A stretch of 7,575 nt of DNA from Nitriliruptorales bacterium (GTDB lineage: Bacteria; Actinomycetota; Nitriliruptoria; Euzebyales; Egibacteraceae): assembly GCA_007119305.1 (NCBI GenBank), contig SKPY01000387.1, forward strand, positions 1 through 7,575. The letters are read 5' to 3'. Below are positions 1-5,384 of the stretch, in pieces (the stretch's first letter is position 1; each line of letters starts with the position of its first letter). The translations under genes were made by a program, and so were the position numbers. The notes below the pieces were generated by a model that was not told the DNA's origin, searched no databases, and saw only the letters and a list, made by a program, of their open reading frames with translations.

Positions 1-816
1 CGCGGGCGCACGCACGCCACCCACGCGCAGCGCTCGAGCTTCGCGACCGCGGCTCCGCGCCGGGACGAGGCCGCCCCCGGCCACGCCCTCAGCGAGCCTG
101 AGGCTCGCACGCTGCTGGCCGCGCACGGCCTACCGGTCGGCCCCTGGACGCTCGCGACCGACGCCGACGCCGCTGTCGACGCCCTGCAGCGCCTGGGCCG
201 CCCGGTGGCGCTCAAGGTCGTCGCATCCGGGATCGTGCACAAGTCCGACATCGGCGGCGTCGTGCTCGACGTCGCGACGCCCGAGGACGCTCGGCGCGGC
301 TTCGAGCAGGTCGTCGCGCGCGCCCGCACGGCTCGGCCCGACAGCACGGTCGAGGGCGTGCTCGTCGCTCCCATGGCCGGGGCCGGCGTCGAGCTGCTCG
401 TCGGCGCGGCCAGCGACCCCAGCTTCGGGCCGCTCGTGACGGTGGGCGCTGGCGGCACGGCCGTGGAGGTGCACGCCGATGTCGCCTTCCGCGCGGCGCC
501 GGTGACCCCGCTCGAGGCGCGCGAGATGCTGGACGAGCTGCGCCTCGCCCCGTTGCTCGACGGCTTTCGCGGGAGCGCCCCGGTGGACCGCGAGGCGCTC
601 GTGGCGCTGCTGCTCGCCGTGTCGCGGCTGTTCGAGCGCGAGCCTGCGCTGGTCGAGCTCGACCTCAACCCGGTCATCTCCGGGCCGCAGGGGGTGGAGC
701 TAGTGGACGTGCGCGTCGTCGTCGGTCATCCTACGACATACGTCGGAGGGCTGGGCCCGGCCCGCCCGGCCGGCGCGACCCCGGCGACCCCAGGGGCCGG
801 GCAACGAAAGACGTAG
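1..816 (+). CDS. ADP-forming acyl-CoA/acetyl-CoA synthetase, C-terminal ATP-grasp part (5' end missing)
   Basis: The frame is open from base 1 to the TAG at 814-816, giving 271 codons, so the gene begins left of the window. A GTG at 205 lies inside the conserved domain and is not the start. Residues 34 to about 245 match the ATP-grasp_5 domain of NDP-forming acetate/acyl-CoA ligases: a SEPEARTLLAAHGLPV helix near 35-50, PVALKV at 68-73, and the signature HKSDIGGV at 80-87. GVLVAPM and GAGGTAVEVHADVAFR follow, and the domain closes with LVELDLNPVI. The family interconverts acyl-CoA + ADP + Pi with acid + CoA + ATP through a phosphohistidine; His80 in the HKSD motif is the likely ATP-grasp-side histidine (inference from family knowledge). 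Residues 1-33 look like a linker from an upstream CoA-binding/ligase domain, so a fused enzyme is likely. No C-terminal acetyltransferase domain is present. The last ~25 residues (Gly/Pro/Ala-rich) lie outside the domain. Substrate is not predictable. Confidence 0.9.
   Translation, partial: RGRTHATHAQRSSFATAAPRRDEAAPGHALSEPEARTLLAAHGLPVGPWTLATDADAAVDALQRLGRPVALKVVASGIVHKSDIGGVVLDVATPEDARRGFEQVVARARTARPDSTVEGVLVAPMAGAGVELLVGAASDPSFGPLVTVGAGGTAVEVHADVAFRAAPVTPLEAREMLDELRLAPLLDGFRGSAPVDREALVALLLAVSRLFEREPALVELDLNPVISGPQGVELVDVRVVVGHPTTYVGGLGPARPAGATPATPGAGQRKT
755..802 (+). repeat. GC-rich inverted repeat in the synthetase C-terminal tail
   Basis: GCCCGGCC occurs twice (755-762 and 764-771), and its reverse complement GGCCGGGC lies at 795-802, so either left copy can pair with the right arm as an 8-bp all-GC stem. 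The right arm ends 11 bases before the stop codon's first base. No T-run follows, so a rho-independent terminator is not demonstrated. It could still slow transcription or separate the synthetase transcript from the TRAP operon. GC-rich background makes chance repeats of this length possible. Confidence 0.3.
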
Positions 817-919
817 TCGGTCTGCACTGCACAGGGAGGTGAGGGGCGAAGGGTGACCGTGCTGCGAGTGCAGCTTGCGACCACGACCTGACGAACGATG
901 ATGAGGAGGAGCAACTGAC
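817..919 (+). promoter_or_regulatory. Leader region of the TRAP operon with hairpins and strong ribosome site
   Basis: This 103-base gap separates the synthetase stop from the receptor ATG. AGGAGG at 904-909 is a near-perfect Shine-Dalgarno, 10 bases before the ATG at 920. Two mutually exclusive pairings are visible: CTGCACT (822-828) with AGTGCAG (867-873), and a local GCTGC/GCAGC hairpin (861-865 with 870-874, loop GAGT). A small frame GTG 859 to TGA 889-891 could encode ten residues behind GAAGGG at 848-853. A six-codon frame ATG 898 to TGA 916-918 overlaps the Shine-Dalgarno and contains tandem AGG codons. No convincing -35/-10 pair was found, so the promoter position is unknown. Confidence 0.4.
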
Positions 920-1942
920 ATGCAATGGCTGACGAAGAACGCACGTGCGCTGCGACTGATCGCAGCACTGGCGGCCCTCGCGCTGCTCGTCGTTGCCTGC
1001 AACGACGTCGTCGACGATGTCGACGATGACGACGATGTCGCCGAGGCGCCTGACGAGCAGTTCCTGACGCTCGCGACCGGCTCCACCGGCGGGACGTACT
1101 TCCCGCTCGGCGGCGCGATGGCCGGCGTGTGGAACGACAACCTCGACGCCGTGCGCGTGAGCACGCAGTCGAGCGGCGCGTCGGTGGAGAACCTGCGCCT
1201 GCTCGACGCCGGTGAGGTCGAGCTGATCATGGCCGTGAACGGCGTGGCGGCCGACGCGATGGCCGGGGAGGGGGCGTTCGAGGAGGACGGCCCGATGGAG
1301 GACTTCGCGTTCCTCGGCAACGTCTACGGCGAGGTGACGCAGGTCGTCGCCCGCGCCGACTCCGGCATCGAGTCGGTCGCCGACATGGCCGGCCAGCGTG
1401 TCGCGATCGGCCCGCCGGGCAGCGGCACCGAGGTGATCGCCCGCACGATGCTCGAGGCCGAGGGCATCGACCCCGACAACGACATCGAGGCCTTCTCCGA
1501 CACCTTTGGTGACGCCGCCGACGGCCTGCGCGACGGCCGGATCGACGCGGCGTTCGCCATCCTGGCCCTGCCCGCCGGCAGCATCGAGGAGGTGGCGACC
1601 GCCACCGACCTCACGTTCGTGTCCATCGACGATGACCTGCGGGGTCGGCTGCTGGACGACGACCCCACCCTGTCGGAGCTGGCCGTGGAGGCCGGCACGT
1701 ACCCCGGGCAGGACGACGAGGTGATCTGGGTGACCAACTGGGCGACGCTGTACGCGCCCATGGACCTCGACGAGGACGCCGTGTACGAGCTCGTACGCGT
1801 GCTGTACGAGCACAACGAGTCGATCGCCGACGCGCACGCTGTCGGCGCGCAGATCCAGATCGACACCGCCCTCGACGGCCGCGCTGACCTCCCGCTCCAC
1901 CCCGGGGCGGAGCGCTACTACGACGAGGTCGGCGCCGAGTGA
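920..1942 (+). CDS. TAXI-family TRAP transporter solute-binding lipoprotein
   Basis: This 340-residue protein is the extracytoplasmic receptor of a TRAP transporter. Residues 1-27 form a lipoprotein signal: Lys/Arg-containing start, hydrophobic core 13-25, and lipobox LVVAC with Cys27 as the lipid anchor, as expected in a Gram-positive envelope. After an Asp-rich linker (29-46) comes the TAXI hallmark GSTGGTYFPLGG (54-65). Further family features are STQSSGASVENLRLL (81-95), IGPPGSGTEVIAR (163-175) and the C-terminal LPLHPGAERYY (324-334). Length is typical of the family. The ATG at 920 is fixed by AGGAGG at 904-909 and by the signal peptide beginning there. The gene is first in a cassette with DUF1850 and a fused permease, the standard TAXI arrangement. 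TAXI receptors have been linked to glutamate or other carboxylates in a few cases, but the ligand here cannot be read from sequence. It overlaps the next gene by four bases (GTGA). Confidence 0.95.
   Translation: MQWLTKNARALRLIAALAALALLVVACNDVVDDVDDDDDVAEAPDEQFLTLATGSTGGTYFPLGGAMAGVWNDNLDAVRVSTQSSGASVENLRLLDAGEVELIMAVNGVAADAMAGEGAFEEDGPMEDFAFLGNVYGEVTQVVARADSGIESVADMAGQRVAIGPPGSGTEVIARTMLEAEGIDPDNDIEAFSDTFGDAADGLRDGRIDAAFAILALPAGSIEEVATATDLTFVSIDDDLRGRLLDDDPTLSELAVEAGTYPGQDDEVIWVTNWATLYAPMDLDEDAVYELVRVLYEHNESIADAHAVGAQIQIDTALDGRADLPLHPGAERYYDEVGAE
1004..1039 (+). repeat. Four 9-bp tandem units encoding the Asp-rich linker of the receptor
   Basis: Four in-frame 9-base units follow directly after the lipobox: GACGTCGTC, GACGATGTC, GACGATGAC, GACGATGTC. 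They encode DVV-DDV-DDD-DDV (residues 29-40). Units 2 and 4 are identical and unit 3 differs by one base. The run lies between the lipid-anchored Cys27 and the folded receptor domain, where length change would be tolerated, so slippage expansion is a plausible origin. Confidence 0.75.
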
Positions 1943-2523
1943 GCCCGCACGTCGCCGTGGCGGAGGCGTCGCCCGGGACCCCGGCGACGCCGCCCCGGCG
2001 ACGGCTCAGGGCAGGCGCGACGGCTGCGGCGTTCGCCGCCGCGGCCGTCGCCGCCGGCCTCGCGGTGTGGCTCCTCGCAGCCACGCCGGGCCAGACGCCG
2101 ACGGCGACCACGTTCCAGGTCGTCGACCACCCTGCGGGCGTGACCGTGTATGAGCGCGAGCTGCGCGTCGGCGAGCGCTTCCGCTTGGAGCACACCCACT
2201 CGGTGACGCGCCGGCCGATCATCGAGACGTTCTCCGTCCCGGCCGCCGACACCCTGGCGCTCGAGGAGCTGTGGTTCGACGAGCCGGGCCCGAACCTGCC
2301 GGCAGGCCCGGAGCAGATGGGCGGGACCACCACGACCTTCACGTCCGACGACGGCGCGTTCCGGGTGCTCCATCACGGGCACGAGATCGGCACGCTGCCC
2401 TTGATGGTCGGCGGGGCTGACGTCGACCATGTGCTGGAGTTCGCCGACGGCGAGCGGCTGCGGCTGCTCGACGTCACACGCTCGGGTAGCCGGGTCGAGC
2501 TGCTCGTGGGAGGATCTCGATGA
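1939..2523 (+). CDS. DUF1850 domain protein of the TRAP-TAXI operon
   Basis: A 194-residue protein starting at GTG 1939, which overlaps the receptor's TGA (1940-1942); GAGG at 1925-1928 gives a suitable ribosome site. Residues 1-24 are Pro/Arg-rich and end in RRRLR. Residues 26-48 (Ala/Val/Leu-rich) form one transmembrane anchor, putting the rest outside the membrane by the positive-inside rule. Residues 68-188 match DUF1850: GVTVYERELRVGERFRLEHTHSV (66-89), then an IIETFSV strand, ELWFDEPGPNLP around 110-121, and a C-terminal beta-rich segment. DUF1850 proteins are commonly encoded between TAXI receptors and fused TRAP permeases, where their role is unproven. An assembly or receptor-docking accessory is a reasonable inference from location and genetic linkage. 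Translational coupling with the receptor is likely. Confidence 0.88.
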   Translation: MSPHVAVAEASPGTPATPPRRRLRAGATAAAFAAAAVAAGLAVWLLAATPGQTPTATTFQVVDHPAGVTVYERELRVGERFRLEHTHSVTRRPIIETFSVPAADTLALEELWFDEPGPNLPAGPEQMGGTTTTFTSDDGAFRVLHHGHEIGTLPLMVGGADVDHVLEFADGERLRLLDVTRSGSRVELLVGGSR

Positions 2524-2527
2524 GCGC

Positions 2528-2533
2528 AGGTGG
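2528..2533 (+). promoter_or_regulatory. Ribosome binding site that sets the permease start
   Basis: AGGTGG lies nine bases before ATG 2543. The permease frame is open further upstream, to an ATG at 2429, but that stretch runs through the end of the DUF1850 gene in another frame and reads as Cys/Ser/Gly-rich non-protein-like sequence. The ATG at 2543 behind this site is therefore preferred. Confidence 0.65.
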
Positions 2534-2542
2534 GTCCAGGCG

Positions 2543-4792
2543 ATGAGCGACGAGTCGCGGGAGCACTCATCCCAACGTGACGCGTGGGTCTCCGACACCG
2601 TCGGCCAGATCCCCGAGGAGCTGCCCGAAGAGCTGCGCGAGGAGCTGCAGCACGACGTCGAGCAGCTCGAGCACCAGAGCTTCGCGGAGTCGACACCGGG
2701 CACACGCGACGACATGCGGTCGCTGTGGCGGGGCGCCTTCTTCGTCGTGGCGCTGATCCTCAGCCTCTTCCACCTCTACACCGCGGTGTTCGGGACGCTT
2801 GAGAGCCTGCAGCAGCGCAGCTTCCACCTCGGCCTCGGGCTCGGGCTGGTCTTCCTGCTCTACCCCGCGAAGACCGATCTGACCCCGAGACAGGCGGTGC
2901 GCGGCTGGGTCCTCGCGGCAGCAGGGCTCGTGGTCCTGGCGTTCATGGTGCTCACGGACGTGACCGGCTTCTACACGGTCGTGCCCGCGGCGGTCGCGCT
3001 CGGGCTCGCGCTCGCAGCGCGGCACCTGCCCTGGCGGCTGGCCGGCATGCCGGTGGCCGACCTGGTCCTCGCGTTCGGGGGCTTCGGCGCCGGCCTGTAC
3101 GTCTACTGGTTCTCCAGGGAGATCCAGGAGCGGGTGGCCTTGCACAGCGAGGTGGACCTCGCGGTGGGCACGGCCGGGATCATGCTGATCCTTCTTGCCA
3201 CCCAGCGGGTGATCGGCACGCCGCTGGTGGTCGTCGCGGGGGCGGCGCTCGCCTACGCCTACTTCGGTCAGCAGATGCCGGCCTTCTTCGCGCACGCGGG
3301 CTACTCCGTCGACCGGATCGTGGCGACCTCCTTCCTCGGGACCGAGGCGGTGTTCGGCACACCGATCCGCGTGTCGTCGACGTTCATCTACATCTTCCTG
3401 ATCTTCGCCGCGCTCCTGCAGCGCACCGGCATGGAGCGCTTCTTCACCCAGCTCGCGTTCGGCCTGACCGGCGGCATGACCGGCGGGACCGCCAAGGTCG
3501 GCGTGCTCACGAGCGCCTTCTCCGGGACCATCACCGGCAGCTCGGTGGCGAACACCGTGAGCAACGGGGCGTTCACGATCCCGATGATGAAGCGCTCCGG
3601 CTACAAGGGCGAGTTCGCGGGCGCCGTCGAAGCGGCCTCGTCGACGGGCGGGCAGCTCGCACCCCCGATCATGGGTGCCGCGGCGTTCATCATGATCGAG
3701 TTCACCGGGCTGCCCTACCGCGACATCATCAGGGCCGCGGCGCTCCCCGCCGTCCTCTTCTTCACCGCCCAGTTCATCGTCATCCACTACGAGTCGAAGC
3801 GGCAGGGGATCATGGGGCTGCCGCGCAGCCAGCTGCCCAACGTCCGCCAGCTCATGCTGCGCAAGGGCTACCTGCTCATCCCGATCGGGGTGATCTTCTA
3901 CATCCTCGCGATGGGCTTCTCGGCCATCCGGGCCGCCTGGTACGCGGTGGCCACCACGGTCATCGTCAACCTCGTCGTCCAGCTCATCGCGCTGGTCTTC
4001 CGGCGCTGGCGCAGGATGGAGGACCGGCTGACCGTCATGGGCCTGCTCAACGGGCTCGTCGACGCCGCGCGCATCGCCCTGCCGATCATCGTCGCGTGCG
4101 CCGCGGCGGGCCTGATCGCGGGGATCGTCACCCTCACCGGTCTCGGCCTGCAGCTGTCGCGCGGGCTCGTCGCGCTCGCCGGCGAGAACCTGCTGATCAC
4201 CTTGTTCTTCGTCATGATCGCGTGCATCGTCCTCGGCATCGGCCTGCCCACGACCGCGAACTACGTGATCACCGCCACGATGGCCGCGCCGGCGATCCTG
4301 TTCTTCTTCGACCAGCCCTACAGCGCCGCGGTCCTGCTGTCGGCGCACCTGTTCGTCTACTACTACGGCGTCCAGGCCGACATCACGCCACCGGTGTGCC
4401 TCGCGTCGTACGCCGCTGCCGGGATCGCGCGGGCCAACCCCTTGAAGACGGGTTTGCACAGCCTGCGCATCGCGATCGGCGGGTTCCTCGTGCCCTACAT
4501 GTTCGTCGCGGCGCCCCAGCTGCTCCTCTACGAGTGGACGTGGTTCCTGGGCCCGAAGGCCGTCATCACGGCGGTCGTGGGCATCTACGCGGTCGGCACC
4601 GCGGTCGTGGGCCACATCGACCGCAACCTGAACTACGCCGCCCGCGGCCTGCTGGCCGCATCCGGCCTGCTGCTGCTCTACGGCGACCTGACGACCGACC
4701 TCGTCGGGCTGGGGGTGTTCTCGGTGGTCTACGTCTGGCAGTGGTGGACGGGCCCCCGCGCGCGGCGCCGAGCCCCCGCGCTGACCACCTGA
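2543..4792 (+). CDS. TRAP transporter fused permease (4TM/12TM, DctQM-type)
   Basis: A 749-residue polytopic membrane protein that imports the receptor-bound solute using an ion gradient. Residues 1-58 are hydrophilic, acidic and probably cytosolic. Helices cover about 62-84, 92-107, 121-160 and 170-190 (the small-subunit-like part). From about 205 onward the large DctM-like channel domain begins. Its hallmarks are GGMTGGTAKVGVLTSAFSGT (310-329), TGSSVANTVSNGAFTIPMM (331-349), STGGQLAPPIMGAAAF (367-382), and GIGLPTTANYVITATM (565-580). VYYYGVQADITPPVCLASYAAAG at about 605-627 and a basic C-terminal end complete it. These are typical of the TIGR02123-like fused permeases that partner TAXI receptors. 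Length is slightly above the usual 620-700 because of the N-terminal extension and extra C-terminal helices (about 671-735). It follows DUF1850 by 19 bases and precedes a USP gene by 31, all on one strand, so one operon is expected. Substrate is unknown. Confidence 0.95.
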   Translation: MSDESREHSSQRDAWVSDTVGQIPEELPEELREELQHDVEQLEHQSFAESTPGTRDDMRSLWRGAFFVVALILSLFHLYTAVFGTLESLQQRSFHLGLGLGLVFLLYPAKTDLTPRQAVRGWVLAAAGLVVLAFMVLTDVTGFYTVVPAAVALGLALAARHLPWRLAGMPVADLVLAFGGFGAGLYVYWFSREIQERVALHSEVDLAVGTAGIMLILLATQRVIGTPLVVVAGAALAYAYFGQQMPAFFAHAGYSVDRIVATSFLGTEAVFGTPIRVSSTFIYIFLIFAALLQRTGMERFFTQLAFGLTGGMTGGTAKVGVLTSAFSGTITGSSVANTVSNGAFTIPMMKRSGYKGEFAGAVEAASSTGGQLAPPIMGAAAFIMIEFTGLPYRDIIRAAALPAVLFFTAQFIVIHYESKRQGIMGLPRSQLPNVRQLMLRKGYLLIPIGVIFYILAMGFSAIRAAWYAVATTVIVNLVVQLIALVFRRWRRMEDRLTVMGLLNGLVDAARIALPIIVACAAAGLIAGIVTLTGLGLQLSRGLVALAGENLLITLFFVMIACIVLGIGLPTTANYVITATMAAPAILFFFDQPYSAAVLLSAHLFVYYYGVQADITPPVCLASYAAAGIARANPLKTGLHSLRIAIGGFLVPYMFVAAPQLLLYEWTWFLGPKAVITAVVGIYAVGTAVVGHIDRNLNYAARGLLAASGLLLLYGDLTTDLVGLGVFSVVYVWQWWTGPRARRRAPALTT
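2615..2650 (+). repeat. Three 12-bp units encoding an EELx-EELx-EELx helix in the permease N-terminus
   Basis: The units GAGGAGCTGCCC, GAAGAGCTGCGC and GAGGAGCTGCAG are adjacent and in frame, encoding EELP-EELR-EELQ (residues 25-36). They are followed by HDVEQLEHQ. The stretch is predicted to be an acidic amphipathic helix before the first membrane segment. The near-identical codons suggest short tandem duplication rather than independent selection. Confidence 0.6.
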
Positions 4793-4823
4793 GCATCGCC
4801 CCGGCCCGACCCAGGAGCCCGCC

Positions 4824-5249
4824 GTGACCGTACTCGTCGGCTACAAGACGACCGCCCAGGGCCGCACGGCCCTCGAGGCAGGCGCCGCGGAGGCGCAGCT
4901 GCGTGCCGTGGCGCTGCACGTCGCCACCGTGCTGGCGCACGAGCCGGGCGACAGCCCCACCCGTGCCCGCCAGGACATGCAGCGCTCGGAGCAGCTCGAG
5001 GCGCACCTCGACGCGGTGCGCGCGCAGCTTGCGGGCGCCGGCCTGGACGTCACCACGAGCGTGCTGCACGACTCGTCCGGTCGGGCTGGCCAGCAGCTGC
5101 TCGACGAGGCCCGGCGCATCGACGCCGAGCTCATCGTCATCGGGATCCGGCGGCGCTCCCCGGTGGGCAAGCTCGTGCTCGGCAGCGTCGCCCAGGACGT
5201 GCTGCTCGGCGCCGTCTGCCCGGTCCTCGCCGTGAAGGCCGAGACTTGA
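4824..5249 (+). CDS. Universal stress protein (UspA domain), TRAP-linked
   Basis: A 141-residue single USP domain, the usual family length. GTG 4824 is preceded by AGGAG (4813-4817) with a six-base spacer. The N-terminal strand VLVGYK (3-8) starts the Rossmann-like alpha/beta fold. The C-terminal half holds DAELIVIGIRRRSPVG (100-115), LGSVAQDVL (119-127) and CPVLAV (132-137). The nucleotide-binding motif G-2x-G-9x-G(S/T) is nearly intact as G107, position 110, then G120-S121, but position 110 is Arg instead of Gly. The usual early Asp of ATP-binding USPs is also replaced (Tyr7-Lys8). Placement 31 bases after the permease on the same strand suggests it is the last gene of the operon. By analogy with TeaD, the ATP-binding USP of the Halomonas TeaABC transporter, it may tune transport activity. 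Whether it binds ATP is uncertain given the changes. Confidence 0.9.
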   Translation: MTVLVGYKTTAQGRTALEAGAAEAQLRAVALHVATVLAHEPGDSPTRARQDMQRSEQLEAHLDAVRAQLAGAGLDVTTSVLHDSSGRAGQQLLDEARRIDAELIVIGIRRRSPVGKLVLGSVAQDVLLGAVCPVLAVKAET

Positions 5250-5307
5250 GATGTGAATGCGACCCAAGCGCCAGCGCCGCGGTCGCCATGCTCCGTATCT
5301 CCGGTTG

Positions 5308-5331
5308 TGGCGGTCGCGCCAGCGACCGTCA
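5308..5331. terminator. Candidate bidirectional terminator hairpin between convergent genes
   Basis: The arms TGGCGGTCGC (5308-5317) and GCGACCGTCA (5322-5331) pair over ten positions with one G·U wobble; the inner seven pairs are perfect and the loop is GCCA. It sits about 60 bases past the USP stop and about 55 bases past the - strand gene's stop, the expected place for a shared terminator. No T-run follows on either strand, so it would be an I-shaped, high-GC actinobacterial type. Confidence 0.5.
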
Positions 5332-5348
5332 TGGACGTGCTGACACGA

Positions 5349-5367
5349 GCCGGCGCGGGCCGCCGGC
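5349..5367. repeat. Second short inverted repeat in the convergent gap
   Basis: GCCGGC occurs at 5349-5354 and 5362-5367, forming a 6-bp all-GC stem around a seven-base loop. It lies 18 bases past the - strand gene's stop, so it may assist termination of that gene. There is no T-run, and the motif is itself a palindrome common in GC-rich DNA, so the case is weak. Confidence 0.25.
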
Positions 5368-5384
5368 AGGCGTTTCGAGACCCC

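Noticed and set aside
875..903. TTGCGA - 17 bases - ATGATG as a sigma70-like promoter for the TRAP operon
   Set aside because: The -10 match is poor, and the implied transcription start would fall inside the Shine-Dalgarno, leaving no usable ribosome site.
731..1900. 389-codon open frame on the - strand opposite the TAXI receptor
   Set aside because: No recognisable domain and a composition dictated by the opposite strand. The + strand receptor is clearly the real gene.
2429..2542. Upstream extension of the permease to ATG 2429
   Set aside because: It would overlap the end of DUF1850 by about 95 bases, reads as Cys/Ser-rich non-conserved sequence, and ATG 2543 has its own ribosome site.
2567..4615. 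Long open frame of 682 codons on the - strand opposite the TRAP permease
   Set aside because: Its product is rich in His/Asp/Arg/Glu/Gly with no domain or hydrophobic core, and it mirrors the permease codons. It is the expected antisense open frame in GC-rich DNA.
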